This document shows, one piece after another, positions 43,150-51,590 of a stretch of 64,000 bases of DNA; within the stretch, counting starts at the first letter, position 1; each line of letters begins with the position of its first letter. The notes under the pieces were generated by a model, which worked only from the letters and a program-made list of their open reading frames with translations, had not been told where the DNA came from and did not search any database. Location: NCBI RefSeq assembly GCF_011801125.1, contig NZ_CP046171.1:4092001-4156000 (forward strand). The letters run 5' to 3'. The translations under genes were made by a program, and so were the position numbers. The stretch comes from Nocardia brasiliensis (GTDB taxonomy: Bacteria > Actinomycetota > Actinomycetes > Mycobacteriales > Mycobacteriaceae).

Positions 43150-44871
43150 TCAGAACAGGAAGTAGCGCTGGGCCATGGGGAGTTCGGTGGCGGGTTGCTC
43201 GGTCCAGACCTCGCCGTCGATGCGGACGGTGAAGGTGTCGGGGTCCACCTCGATGCGCGGCATGGCGTCGTTGTGCGGCATGTCGGCCTTGGTGCGGGCG
43301 CGAACATTCTTGACGGGCACCAGCTTTCGATGCACACGCAGCCGATCGGCGAGGCCGTCCTCGATCGCCTGCTCGGCCACGAAATGCAGGGAGGTGGCGG
43401 CGGCGACAACCGGGGCGGCGCCGAACATCGGGCGCGGCAGCACCGGCTGCGGGGTCGGGATGGAGGCGTTGGCGTCGCCCATCGCGGCCCAGGCGATCGC
43501 GCCGCCCTTCAGCACGGCATGCGGGCGCACCCCGAAGAACGCGGGCTCCCACAGCACCAGATCGGCCAGCTTGCCGACCTCCACCGAACCGATCTCGTGA
43601 TCGAGACCGTGCGCGACCGCCGGGCAGATGGTGTATTTCGCGATGTAGCGCCGCACCCTGGCGTTGTCGGCGGCGCCGTCGCCGGGCAGCGCGCCGCGGC
43701 GGCGCTTCATCACGTGCGCGGTCTGCCAGGTGCGCATCACCACCTCGCCGATGCGTCCCATGGCCTGGGAATCGCTGCCGATCATGGAGATCGCCCCGAG
43801 ATCGTGCAGCAGGTCCTCGGCCGCGATGGTGGACGGCCGGATCCGGCTCTCCGCGAACGCCAGATCCTCCGGGATGGACGCGCTGAGATGGTGACACACC
43901 ATGAGCATGTCGAGATGCTCGTCGAGGGTATTGACCGTGTGCGGCCGGGTCGGGTTGGTGGAACTGGGCAGCACGTTGAGATGCGCTGCGACCGTGATGA
44001 TGTCGGGCGCGTGCCCGCCGCCCGCACCCTCGGTGTGGTACGCGTGGATGGCGCGGCCCGCGATGGCGGCGAGGGTGTCCTCGACGAAACCGGCCTCGTT
44101 CAGGGTGTCCGAGTGCAACGCCACCTGCACCCCGGCCGCGTCCGCCACGGTCAGGCAGGCGTCGATCGCGGCGGGGGTGGAACCCCAGTCCTCGTGCAGC
44201 TTGAAACCGGCCGCGCCGCCGCGCAATTGCTCCCACATGGCCTCGGCGCTGACCGTATTGCCCTTGCCGAGCAGCACGATGTTCAGCGGCCAGCCGTCGG
44301 TCGCCTCCAGCATGCGGGCCAGGTGCCAGTCGCCCGGCGTCACGGTGGTCGCCTTGCTCCCCTCGGCCGGGCCGGTGCCGCCGCCGATCAGGGTGGTGAT
44401 GCCGCCACCGAGCGCCTCGTCCATCAGCTGCGGACAGATGAAGTGCACGTGACAGTCGATCGCGCCCGCGGTGAGGATGCGGCCGTTGCCCGCGATGATC
44501 TCGGTGGACGGACCGACCACCAGGTCGGGATGCACGCCGGTCATCGTGTCGGGGTTGCCCGCCTTGCCGATGCCGCAAATGCGTCCGTCCCGGATGCCGA
44601 TGTCGGCCTTGATGATTCCCCAGTGGTCGATGATGACCGCGCCGGTGATCACGGTGTCCGGGGTGCCCTCGGCGCGGGTCGCGCGCGACTGTCCCATCGA
44701 CTCGCGCAGCACCTTGCCGCCGCCGAAGACGGCCTCGTCCCCCGCGAGTCCCGGCCCGCCGCTGCGGTCTTCGGTGATCTCGATCAGCAGATCGGTGTCG
44801 GCCAGCCGAATCCGGTCACCGGTGGTCGGGCCGAACAGCTCGGCGTACCGGGCGCGGCTCAACTCGGTCAC
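43150..44871 (-). CDS. ureC: Urease subunit alpha
   Basis: 573 residues. Nickel-centre residues are in place: HVH at 141-143, the Lys to be carbamylated at 224 in GFKLHEDWG, and MVCHHLSAS with the mobile-flap Cys/His near 320-325. The ends [20 protein letters not shown] and [10 protein letters not shown] are typical. Urease hydrolyses urea to ammonia and CO2. Activation normally needs UreD/F/G (and UreE), none of which follows here. ureB ends 73 bases upstream. Confidence 0.97.
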   Translation of the reverse strand: MTELSRARYAELFGPTTGDRIRLADTDLLIEITEDRSGGPGLAGDEAVFGGGKVLRESMGQSRATRAEGTPDTVITGAVIIDHWGIIKADIGIRDGRICGIGKAGNPDTMTGVHPDLVVGPSTEIIAGNGRILTAGAIDCHVHFICPQLMDEALGGGITTLIGGGTGPAEGSKATTVTPGDWHLARMLEATDGWPLNIVLLGKGNTVSAEAMWEQLRGGAAGFKLHEDWGSTPAAIDACLTVADAAGVQVALHSDTLNEAGFVEDTLAAIAGRAIHAYHTEGAGGGHAPDIITVAAHLNVLPSSTNPTRPHTVNTLDEHLDMLMVCHHLSASIPEDLAFAESRIRPSTIAAEDLLHDLGAISMIGSDSQAMGRIGEVVMRTWQTAHVMKRRRGALPGDGAADNARVRRYIAKYTICPAVAHGLDHEIGSVEVGKLADLVLWEPAFFGVRPHAVLKGGAIAWAAMGDANASIPTPQPVLPRPMFGAAPVVAAATSLHFVAEQAIEDGLADRLRVHRKLVPVKNVRARTKADMPHNDAMPRIEVDPDTFTVRIDGEVWTEQPATELPMAQRYFLF

Positions 44872-44944
44872 GATGCCTCCATGGTCCGGTGCGCACCCCG
44901 GCCGACGGGCGAATCCTGGTGCGGCAGATCAGATAACGGGTGGT

Positions 44945-45259
44945 TCACCGCTCGTCCAGGCGTCCGGGCGGGGTCAGGCCGATGCCGTGGACCTCGCGGG
45001 TGCCGCCCAGCGGCACCAGCGAGACACGCTGCCCGAGACCGGGTTCGAAGCGGATCGCGGTGCCTGCCGGAATGTCGAGCCGGTGGCCGTGCGCCGCGTC
45101 CCGATCGAACCGCAGCGCGGCGTTGGCCTGTGGGAAGTGCACGTGGCTGCCGACCTGCACCGGCCGGTCGCCGGTGTTGACCACGTCGAGTTCGAGCCGC
45201 GGCGCGCCCGCGTTCAACGCGATGGTGCCCTGCGCGCAGAGGTATTCACCGGGAATCAT
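44945..45259 (-). CDS. ureB: Urease subunit beta
   Basis: 104 residues from ATG 45259. The family core [42 protein letters not shown] and [10 protein letters not shown] is complete. It is a structural subunit of the (alpha-beta-gamma)3 urease. The C-terminal ...PPGRLDER is short and charged. It follows ureA by 13 bases. Confidence 0.96.
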   Translation of the reverse strand: MIPGEYLCAQGTIALNAGAPRLELDVVNTGDRPVQVGSHVHFPQANAALRFDRDAAHGHRLDIPAGTAIRFEPGLGQRVSLVPLGGTREVHGIGLTPPGRLDER

Positions 45260-45272
45260 GCCGCGCGTCCTT

Positions 45273-45575
45273 CTAGGCGATCGGGTGGTGGACGGTGACG
45301 AGCTTGGTGCCGTCCGGGAAGGTGGCCTCGACCTGCACGTCGTGGATCATCTCCGGCACGCCGTCCATCACGTCGGCGCGGGCGAGCACGGTGCGCCCGG
45401 ACGACATCAGCTCGGCGACCGAGCGACCGTCGCGCGCGCCCTCGAGCACGTGGTCAGTGATCAGCGCGATGGCCTCGGGATGATTGAGCTTGAGGCCACG
45501 AGCCTGTCTGCGCCGGGCCAGCTCGGCCGCATAGCTCAGCAGCAGCCGTTCCTGCTCGTGCGGCGACAGGCGCAT
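45273..45575 (-). CDS. ureA: Urease subunit gamma
   Basis: 100 residues from ATG 45575. It opens [20 protein letters not shown] and contains [23 protein letters not shown] and [18 protein letters not shown], a full-length gamma subunit. First gene of ureA-ureB-ureC. A hotdog thioesterase gene (an Rv1847-like neighbour by gene order) ends 81 bases upstream in the same direction. Confidence 0.96.
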   Translation of the reverse strand: MRLSPHEQERLLLSYAAELARRRQARGLKLNHPEAIALITDHVLEGARDGRSVAELMSSGRTVLARADVMDGVPEMIHDVQVEATFPDGTKLVTVHHPIA

Positions 45576-45656
45576 CCGGGCTCCTCACCGGGTCGGGTTG
45601 TATGGGTGAGCGACATTCTGGCACGCCGTTCCGGCCGCGCGGCGCGAGCGCCCCGC

Positions 45657-46103
45657 TCAGCGCTCGGCGGGCAGGTTCTGCAGCCGGACCTGACCGCGCG
45701 CCACGATCCGCTGCTGCTCGTCGGTGATCACCACGACCCACAGCTGTTGCAGCCTGCCGCGATGGATCGGCGTCGCCTCGCCGTAGAGCACGCCATCGCG
45801 CACCGCGCGCAGGAAATCGGTGTTGTTGTTCACGCCGACGACCGTGCCGCGCGCGCCGTACCAGATGCCGCCGCCGACGCTGGCGAGCGTCTCGATGATC
45901 GTGCAGTACACGCCGCCGTTCTGGATGCCAGCGGGCTGGTAGAGCCGCGAAGTGACCGGCCACTCGCCGCGCACCCGGTCCGGAGACGTCTCGGTGTAGC
46001 GCAGGCCGATGAGGTCGGTGAAGGTCCCCTCGCTCGCCTTCGTCATCGACTCGGGGGTGACCTCCGCCATGAATTCGCCCATGGTGGTCTGCTGCTCTGT
46101 CAT
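45657..46103 (-). CDS. PaaI-type hotdog thioesterase
   Basis: 148 residues from ATG 46103. Hotdog fold with the PaaI features LYQPAGIQNGGVYCTIIETLAS (HGG-like segment; here NGG) and NNNTDFLRAVRDG, VARGQVRL at the end. The family hydrolyses acyl-CoA thioesters of aromatic or short acids. The catalytic His of many members (HGG) is Asn-Gly-Gly here, so activity may differ. The same neighbour of ureA exists in M. tuberculosis (Rv1847 by memory), which suggests a conserved but unexplained link to urease. Confidence 0.87.
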   Translation of the reverse strand: MTEQQTTMGEFMAEVTPESMTKASEGTFTDLIGLRYTETSPDRVRGEWPVTSRLYQPAGIQNGGVYCTIIETLASVGGGIWYGARGTVVGVNNNTDFLRAVRDGVLYGEATPIHRGRLQQLWVVVITDEQQRIVARGQVRLQNLPAER

Positions 46104-46146
46104 GTCGTCCACTTTCGCACAGCGGTTGCCACCGATTTCCGCTGGC

Positions 46147-46956
46147 TCAGTTGCCCGCCAGCGTGACAGCGCGCCCGTAGAGCGGCTGGGTCGGACGATT
46201 GCTGTGCGGGAACAGCGTCCGATAGCGCTCGGCACTCGCCGGCCCCACGGTGCTCGGATGTTCGAGCACGGTCCACGCGACACCCTCGCTACACGGTGGC
46301 GTGGTGAGCGACCCGCGGTAGCGGAACTGGTCGAGATCGGCGGGCAGCAGTGCCCGCAGATCGAGGCCGCCCACCGCGGCCGTGGCACCCGGCGTCGCCG
46401 GCGCGGCCGCGAGAATCGGGTCCAGGGGCGATGATTCGGCCGCGGCCCGCAACAGCACGCCGAGCACCGCGAGCGCCCCAGCGGCGTCGCGGTGCACGAG
46501 GTGCAGCTCCATCGCCGCGCCGGCGCCGTCGACGGTGTGTTCGCTGGGCAGGTGGAAGTGGAACTGGGTCAGCTCGTAGTCCACGCCGTCGACGACGAGC
46601 CGATTCCCGTTGCCCGCCGCGACATTCGCCTGCACGGTGTGCCCGTTGTGCAGCAGGTCGAGCCCGGGCACGGACCCGTAATCGATATCGATGTGCTCCT
46701 GCGGCGCGAGCCGGGTGTGGCTCGGCAGGTCCACCGGTGATTGTTCGTGACCGCTGCGACAGGTCAGGTAGGCGCGATCGAGTTCGGCCCAGCGCTCGGG
46801 GCCTGCGGCGGCGTAGTCCCAGTGCGGCGCGCCCGGCGGCGCCACGTGACCGCGCAACCGCGGCCCGGCACCGCCGCACCCCGCGACGAGCACGAGCACC
46901 GCCGCGACGGCCGCGCCAACGAAACAACGACGACGTGCGAATCCACGGACGAGCAC
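46147..46956 (-). CDS. Alpha-class carbonic anhydrase, lipoprotein
   Basis: 269 residues from GTG 46956, which has GAGGAG 8 bases upstream. The signal peptide ends in the lipobox LVAGC (Cys27), so the enzyme is anchored outside the membrane. Zinc ligands His133 and His135 in QFHFHLPSEH and His152 in ELHLVH are intact; SLTTPPCSEG supplies the Thr of the active site. It interconverts CO2 and bicarbonate. Next to urease it could handle CO2 released from urea and buffer the cell surface. Confidence 0.93.
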   Translation of the reverse strand: MLVRGFARRRCFVGAAVAAVLVLVAGCGGAGPRLRGHVAPPGAPHWDYAAAGPERWAELDRAYLTCRSGHEQSPVDLPSHTRLAPQEHIDIDYGSVPGLDLLHNGHTVQANVAAGNGNRLVVDGVDYELTQFHFHLPSEHTVDGAGAAMELHLVHRDAAGALAVLGVLLRAAAESSPLDPILAAAPATPGATAAVGGLDLRALLPADLDQFRYRGSLTTPPCSEGVAWTVLEHPSTVGPASAERYRTLFPHSNRPTQPLYGRAVTLAGN

Positions 46957-47149
46957 CCGGCACACTCCTCGGCCCACGATGAGTAGCCGAGAAGGCCCGC
47001 AGCACAGCTGCGAACACACGGTCAGCCACTCGAAATCGGACGAATCCCCCAGGGGTTCAGGGGAATTCACGTCCGCGACGGCGTCAGACATTAGACCCGG
47101 CGACGCGCGCCACGCCAGAAGACGACAGAGCGACTTGGGTCACACCCGG
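46957..47149. other. Intergenic stretch without a gene
   Basis: Between the carbonic anhydrase start and the end of the predicted sRNA. An open minus-strand frame runs upstream of the carbonic anhydrase start, but the good ribosome site at 46956 argues against using it. CCCCCAGGGGTTCAGGGGAA near 47047 can form small stems. Nothing else is seen. Confidence 0.4.
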
Positions 47150-47246
47150 ACAGAGCTGAGGGCCCCACCCGGAAGTGGGGCCCTCAGCGGCAATGGATCG
47201 GGGGTCACCGCAGCCCTCGGGACTCTCGCTCAATCCTTACGCCGGT
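47150..47246 (-). ncRNA. Predicted iron-regulated sRNA, MrsI-like
   Basis: A good promoter on the minus strand (TTGCTT-N18-TATACT) starts transcription near 47246, and a 13-bp GC-rich hairpin ends it ~90 bases later at 47156-47187. There is no ORF between them. An IdeR-type box covers the promoter. The element lies on the thioesterase-urease side of blaI and reads towards the thioesterase gene, as I recall for ncRv11846 (MrsI, the mycobacterial iron-sparing sRNA) between Rv1846c and Rv1847. The sequence identity to MrsI was not checked; the call rests on promoter, operator, terminator and gene order. Confidence 0.6.
47156..47187 (-). terminator. Strong hairpin terminator
   Basis: CTGAGGGCCCCAC (47156-47168) pairs perfectly with GTGGGGCCCTCAG (47175-47187) around a 6-base loop. 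Read on the minus strand it is followed by CTCTGTCC, a poor U-run, as is common in actinobacteria. It ends the predicted sRNA and possibly read-through from the FhuF-like gene. Confidence 0.75.
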
Positions 47247-47250
47247 TATG

Positions 47251-47280
47251 AGTATAGGCGAGGCTTACCTAACTAAGCAA
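47251..47280 (-). promoter_or_regulatory. Promoter with overlapping IdeR/DtxR-type iron box
   Basis: -35 TTGCTT (47275-47280), 18-base spacer, -10 TATACT (47251-47256) on the minus strand. The iron box ATAGGCGAGGCTTACCTAA (47254-47272) matches the 19-bp IdeR consensus at 15 positions by my count and covers the -10 and spacer, so iron-loaded IdeR should block it. The promoter begins inside the last codons of the FhuF-like gene. Confidence 0.7.
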
Positions 47281-47979
47281 GCCCGTCGTGCGACGCACCG
47301 GCAATCCCCTGCGCTCCAGCGCGGCCAACAGGCCCTGACCTCGACGGGTGCCGACCACCGCGTCGGTGCGCGCCAGGTCGGGCACGTAAGTCGAAGCGCC
47401 CGCGATGGATTCGCCGACGAGCTGCCAGAACCGCCGCGGGCTCAGACCCGAGTACCGCCCGAGGCTCGACTGGATGAGCGTCAACGACGGTTCACACCGA
47501 TGCGCGAGCCAGACATACATCGCGCCCTCGCACGGCAGCGCCACCACACCGGGTTCACCGGCCAGCGTGTCGCCGTCGACCACGCGAATCGTCGTGTCGC
47601 CCAGGCCCGCCCAGTCGATACCCCCGTCGTTGTCGGTGTGGATCCACAGATTCTCCAGTCCGGGATCCCAGGCCCGCCCCGCCGAGACCAGCAGCGCGGT
47701 CACCCGGCCGACCACCGCGTGAATCAATGCCGTGGCAACAACTTCCGCCGCGACGTCGGCACGGATCATCTCCGCCGCGTGCCTGCGATACATCAGCTCG
47801 ATGCGCCCCTCGCGCACCCCGTCGGCCAACCGCCACCACCGCCGCTTGCCCTGCTCAGCCATCGCCGCCACCGCATACACGCGCGGATGTTCCGGCTGCA
47901 ACGCGCGCAAGCCGGCACAGGCGTGATCGAACGCCATGGTGGTATGGCGTGGCGGGCAGGTGGTCATGAGCTCGGGCAT
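47269..47979 (-). CDS. FhuF-like siderophore iron reductase, lacking the C-terminal cysteines
   Basis: 236 residues from ATG 47979 (AGGAGG 8 bases upstream). The middle (RAWDPGLENLWIHTDNDGGIDWAG, GVVALPCEGAMYVWLAHRCE, FWQLVGESIAGASTYVP) fits actinobacterial FhuF-like proteins next to siderophore transporters. Those normally end with a Cys-rich [2Fe-2S] motif (CC...CxxC); here the protein stops after LERRGLPVRRTTGLLS, without it, exactly where the iron-regulated promoter begins. It may be truncated and redox-inactive. Divergent from the FecCD operon across an IdeR-type box. Confidence 0.55.
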   Translation of the reverse strand: MPELMTTCPPRHTTMAFDHACAGLRALQPEHPRVYAVAAMAEQGKRRWWRLADGVREGRIELMYRRHAAEMIRADVAAEVVATALIHAVVGRVTALLVSAGRAWDPGLENLWIHTDNDGGIDWAGLGDTTIRVVDGDTLAGEPGVVALPCEGAMYVWLAHRCEPSLTLIQSSLGRYSGLSPRRFWQLVGESIAGASTYVPDLARTDAVVGTRRGQGLLAALERRGLPVRRTTGLLS

Positions 47980-48025
47980 TGAACGAACCTCCTGAGGGGT
48001 TGGCCGTCGCGGCGGGCACAACAAG

Positions 48026-48044
48026 ATAGGTTAGGCTTACCAGA
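48026..48044. promoter_or_regulatory. IdeR/DtxR-type iron box between divergent iron genes
   Basis: ATAGGTTAGGCTTACCAGA matches the IdeR consensus TTAGGTTAGGCTAACCTAA at 15 of 19 positions. It lies between the FhuF-like gene and the first FecCD permease gene, 45 bases before the latter's start. Iron-loaded IdeR should repress both. Confidence 0.8.
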
Positions 48045-48088
48045 CCAACCAGTACTGTGCTAGACCGAATCAGGAGTAGTTCGTCACC

Positions 48089-49135
48089 GTGACCACGCTT
48101 GGGACCGCACGGCGGCGGCGACTGACCGGACTGCTCGTCCTGGCCGCCCTGCTCCTGCTCACCACGATCGCGAGCATCGCGATCGGAACCAGGTCGCTCG
48201 CGCCGGGCACCGTGTACGAATCCGTGCACCACGCGCTCACCTGCGCGGGCGGCCCGTTCGACTGCCCCGCCGAATCCACCGCTGAGGAAATCGTACGGGG
48301 ACTCCGGCTGCCACGCACGGTACTGGCGCTGGCCACCGGCCTGGCCCTCGGCATGGCGGGTGCGCTGATCCAGGGCTACACCCGCAACCCGCTCGCCGAC
48401 GCGGGCCTGCTCGGATTGAACGCGGGCGCGGGCTTTTTCGCGGCGTTGAGCATCTACCTCTTCGGCCTCACCACGCCCAACCAGTACATCTGGTTCGCGT
48501 TTCTCGGCGCGCTGGTGGCCGGCGTCGCGGTGTTCGGCGCCTCGGCGGTGGGCGGCGGCAAAGCCAGCCCGCTGAGCCTGGTGCTGGCCGGCGCGGCCGT
48601 CACCGCGTTCCTGCAGGCCATGACCCAAGCCGTGGTGCTGCTCGACGCCACCGCGCTCGACACCTACCGCTTCTGGGTGGTCGGCACCATCGCGGGCCGC
48701 GATGCCACGGTGCTGTGGCAGGTGCTGCCGTTCCTGGCGTTCGGCGTCCTGCTGGCCGTGACCGCCGCACCCGGCCTCAATCTGCTGAGCCTCGGCGACG
48801 AGGTGGCCCGCGGGCTCGGGGTGAACATCGGCCGCAGCCGCGCCCTCGGACTCGCCGCGGTGGTGCTGCTGTCCGGCGCGGCCACCGCGGCGGTCGGGCC
48901 GATCGCCTTTCTCGGGTTGATCGTGCCGCACATCGCCCGCGTCGTGACCGGGCCCGACTTCCGCTGGATGATCCCCTATTCCGGGTTGATCGGCGCGATC
49001 CTGCTGATGGTCGCCGATATCGTCGGCCGGGTGGTCGCCCGGCCCGGCGAACTCCAGGTCGGCGTCATGCTCGCCGTGATCGGCGCGCCCTGCTTCATCG
49101 CGTTCGTGCGCCGTCGAAAGCTGGTGAGCCTGTGA
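48089..49135 (+). CDS. FecCD-family iron-siderophore ABC permease (first)
   Basis: 348 residues from GTG 48089, with CAGGAG about 17 bases upstream. About nine or ten membrane helices. Family motifs: LRLPRTVLALATGLALGMAGALIQGYTRNPLADAGLLGLNAGAGF, and AAVGPIAFLGLIVPHIAR near the end. It forms the heterodimeric channel with the next gene product for ferric siderophores. The stop overlaps the next start (GTGA). No substrate-binding protein gene is in this locus. Confidence 0.94.
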   Translation: MTTLGTARRRRLTGLLVLAALLLLTTIASIAIGTRSLAPGTVYESVHHALTCAGGPFDCPAESTAEEIVRGLRLPRTVLALATGLALGMAGALIQGYTRNPLADAGLLGLNAGAGFFAALSIYLFGLTTPNQYIWFAFLGALVAGVAVFGASAVGGGKASPLSLVLAGAAVTAFLQAMTQAVVLLDATALDTYRFWVVGTIAGRDATVLWQVLPFLAFGVLLAVTAAPGLNLLSLGDEVARGLGVNIGRSRALGLAAVVLLSGAATAAVGPIAFLGLIVPHIARVVTGPDFRWMIPYSGLIGAILLMVADIVGRVVARPGELQVGVMLAVIGAPCFIAFVRRRKLVSL

Positions 49136-50217
49136 GTATCTCGCTCAAAGCCCGGGGCCCCCGGCCCGCACTGCGGGTCGGCCCCGTCTCGCTGGTGCTG
49201 CGCCCGACCATGGTGTTGATCGTCGCCGCCCTGGCCGCGGCGATGCTGCTGCTGTTCTGCCTGGACATCGCCACCGGCGACTCGCACATCCCGCTCGGCC
49301 GGGTGATCGACGTCCTGTCCGGCGGTGGCACCAGGGCGCAGCGGTTCATCGTGCTCGACTCGCGCCTGCCCCGGGCGCTGACCGCGCTAGTCGTCGGTGC
49401 GGCACTTGGTCTTTCGGGCGCGATCACGCAGTCGATCCTGCACAATCCGCTCGCCGCGCCGGACATGCTCGGCATCACCACCGGCGCGAGCCTCGGCGCG
49501 GTGATCGTGCTCGTCGGCGCGGGCGGCACCGGCCTCGCGGCAACCCTCGGGGCGCCGCTGGCCGCCCTGACCGGCGGGCTGCTCACGGCCGCGGCGATCT
49601 ACCTGCTCGCCTGGGGGCGCAGTCCGACCGGCGAACAAGGCGTGACCGGGCTGCGACTGGTCCTGATCGGCGTCGGCATGAATGCCGTGCTGCTGGCCGG
49701 CATCAGCTGGCTGATCACCCGAGCCACCCTGCAGGACGCGCAACTGGTGCAGTTGTGGCTCAACGGATCGCTGAACAACGCCGACCGATCTCGTTTGCTC
49801 CCAGCGGCATTCGCGCTCGCCGTGGTGAGCGTCGTCGCGCTCGGCTCGGCGCGCACCCTGGCGGCGCTGCGGCTCGGCGCCGAGACCACCCGCTCGCTCG
49901 GCGTGCGCATCCAGACCCAGCAGGCGATCCTGATCGGCGCGGCGGTGGTCAGCTCCTCGGTGGCGACCGCGGCGGTCGGGCCGGTGACCTTCGTCGCGCT
50001 GGCCGCGCCGCAGATCGCGCGCCGGCTGCTGCGCACCCCCGGCGAACCGCTGATCGGATCCGCGCTCCTCGGTGCCATCCTGGTGGTCGGTGCGGATATC
50101 GCGTCACGCTCGGTGTTTCCCGCCGACCTGCCGGTCGGCATCGTCACCGCCGCGATCGGCGGTCCGTTCCTGCTCTACCTGCTCATGCGAATGAATCGGA
50201 AGGCGACGCTGTCATGA
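49132..50217 (+). CDS. FecCD-family iron-siderophore ABC permease (second)
   Basis: 361 residues from GTG 49132. A cytoplasmic start of ~30 residues precedes the first helix (MVLIVAALAAAMLLLF). The core LPRALTALVVGAALGLSGAITQSILHNPLAAPDMLGITTGAS and AAVGPVTFVALAAPQIARRLL are typical. It partners the first permease. Its stop overlaps the start of the ATPase gene (ATGA). Confidence 0.94.
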   Translation: MSISLKARGPRPALRVGPVSLVLRPTMVLIVAALAAAMLLLFCLDIATGDSHIPLGRVIDVLSGGGTRAQRFIVLDSRLPRALTALVVGAALGLSGAITQSILHNPLAAPDMLGITTGASLGAVIVLVGAGGTGLAATLGAPLAALTGGLLTAAAIYLLAWGRSPTGEQGVTGLRLVLIGVGMNAVLLAGISWLITRATLQDAQLVQLWLNGSLNNADRSRLLPAAFALAVVSVVALGSARTLAALRLGAETTRSLGVRIQTQQAILIGAAVVSSSVATAAVGPVTFVALAAPQIARRLLRTPGEPLIGSALLGAILVVGADIASRSVFPADLPVGIVTAAIGGPFLLYLLMRMNRKATLS

Positions 50218-51089
50218 CCACAGATGCCGTGCGGGGCGCCGAGCCGACGCCGACCCGCCTCGCCGCCGACGACGTCAGCCTCGGCTACGGCGACCGGGTG
50301 ATCGTCGACGGGCTCACCCTCGACATCGCCCCCGGCGTGATCACCACCGTGATCGGCCCGAACGGCTGTGGCAAATCCACCCTGCTGCGCTCGCTCGGCC
50401 GACTGCTGCGCCCGCGCCAGGGCCGAGTGCTGTTGGACGGCAAGGCCATTTCGACGATGAAGACCAAGGATGTGGCCAGGGTGATCGGCATGCTGCCGCA
50501 GTCGCCGGTCGCGCCGGAGGGCCTGACCGTCGCCGATCTCGTCGCGCGCGGCCGTCATCCGCACCAGTCCTGGTTCCGGCAGTGGTCGGTGGACGACGAG
50601 GCCGAGGTGCGCACCGCGCTGGAGCAAACCGGCATCGCGGATCTGGCCGAGCGCGCGCTCGACGAACTGTCCGGCGGCCAGCGCCAGCGCGCGTGGATCT
50701 CGATGGCGCTCGCGCAGGGCACCGATATCCTGCTGCTCGACGAGCCGACCACCTACCTCGATCTCGCGCACGCGGTCGACGTGCTCGACCTGGTCGACCG
50801 GCTGCACGCCGAGCTCGGCCGCACGGTGGTGATGGTGCTGCACGATCTCAACCTGGCGATCCGCTACAGCGACGAGCTGATCGTCATGCGCGAGGGCCGG
50901 ATCGTCGCGCAGGGCCGTCCCGCCGACATCATCGACGTGCGGTTGCTGCGTGAAGTCTTCGATCTGGATGCCTCGGTGCTGCAGGATCCGGTGTCCGGTC
51001 GGCCGATGATCGTGCCGATCGGCACCCGGCACGTGATGGGCAAAGCAGGTGGGCCCGTGATGTCCAAATCCGCCGCGTATGACAAATGA
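50214..51089 (+). CDS. FepC-type ATP-binding protein of the siderophore ABC transporter
   Basis: 291 residues. Walker A GPNGCGKST near residue 50, ARGRHPHQSW (typical of FepC/FhuC), signature LSGGQRQRAW, Walker B ILLLDEPTTYLDL, and LHDLNLAIRYSDE with the switch His. It energises the two FecCD permeases. A ~25-residue C-terminal tail (MGKAGGPVMSKSAAYDK) goes beyond the usual end. With the permeases it forms an IdeR-controlled iron import operon; the binding protein must be encoded elsewhere. Confidence 0.95.
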   Translation: MTTDAVRGAEPTPTRLAADDVSLGYGDRVIVDGLTLDIAPGVITTVIGPNGCGKSTLLRSLGRLLRPRQGRVLLDGKAISTMKTKDVARVIGMLPQSPVAPEGLTVADLVARGRHPHQSWFRQWSVDDEAEVRTALEQTGIADLAERALDELSGGQRQRAWISMALAQGTDILLLDEPTTYLDLAHAVDVLDLVDRLHAELGRTVVMVLHDLNLAIRYSDELIVMREGRIVAQGRPADIIDVRLLREVFDLDASVLQDPVSGRPMIVPIGTRHVMGKAGGPVMSKSAAYDK

Positions 51090-51109
51090 CACACCAGCTA
51101 TTCCATAGT

Positions 51110-51154
51110 TACGACACCGTGTAGTACGCATCGGCGTCGTTGAGTACCTAAAAT
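51110..51154 (+). promoter_or_regulatory. BlaI operator and leaderless promoter of blaI
   Basis: TACGACA (51110-51116) and TGTAGTA (51120-51126) form an inverted repeat, matching at 6 of 7 positions, in the style of BlaI/MecI sites (TACTACA/TGTAGTA). TAAAAT at 51149-51154 is a good -10 only 6 bases before ATG 51161, so the mRNA is probably leaderless. The operator lies at the -35 region. Confidence 0.65.
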
Positions 51155-51160
51155 TGTGGA

Positions 51161-51550
51161 ATGGCAGGACTTGGTGAACTCGAGAAAGCGGTCATGGACC
51201 AGTTGTGGTCAACCGACGAACCGCAAACCGTCCGGCAGGTGCACGAGGCCTTGGCCGCACGCCGCGAGCTCGCGTACACCACGGTGATGACAGTGCTACA
51301 ACGCCTCGCGAAGAAGAACCTCGTGGTCCAGCAGCGCGACGACCGTGCGCACCGCTACGCGCCGGTGCACACCCGCGACGAACTCGTGGCCAGTTTGATG
51401 GTGGACGCACTGCAGCAGGCCGACGCCGCGGGCAGCCGCGCCGCGGCCCTGGTGCACTTCGTAGAACAGGTCGGCAAGGATGAGGCTGCCGCGCTGCGCG
51501 AGGCACTCGCTAAGCTCGAAGCATCCGAGGACACACCGCCACCGCAGTAG
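51161..51550 (+). CDS. blaI: BlaI/MecI/CopY family repressor
   Basis: 129 residues. Winged-helix N-terminus: LGELEKAVMDQLW, TVRQVHEALAARRELAYTTVMTVLQRLAKKNLV, RYAPV. The C-terminal dimerisation helix covers residues ~85-120. It represses genes with TACTACA/TGTAGTA boxes and is released by proteolysis. It precedes an M56-family membrane protease gene by 40 bases, an arrangement like Rv1846c-Rv1845c of M. tuberculosis. No beta-lactamase gene is nearby. Confidence 0.92.
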   Translation: MAGLGELEKAVMDQLWSTDEPQTVRQVHEALAARRELAYTTVMTVLQRLAKKNLVVQQRDDRAHRYAPVHTRDELVASLMVDALQQADAAGSRAAALVHFVEQVGKDEAAALREALAKLEASEDTPPPQ

Positions 51551-51590
51551 ACTCCTCGCGACCTTGCCCCCAACGCAGTGAGCTGAGTCG

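Noticed and set aside
42245..44578. Long minus-strand frame across ureC and the lipoprotein gene
   Set aside because: Arg/Gly-rich shadow translation in another frame; ureC and the lipoprotein are unambiguous.
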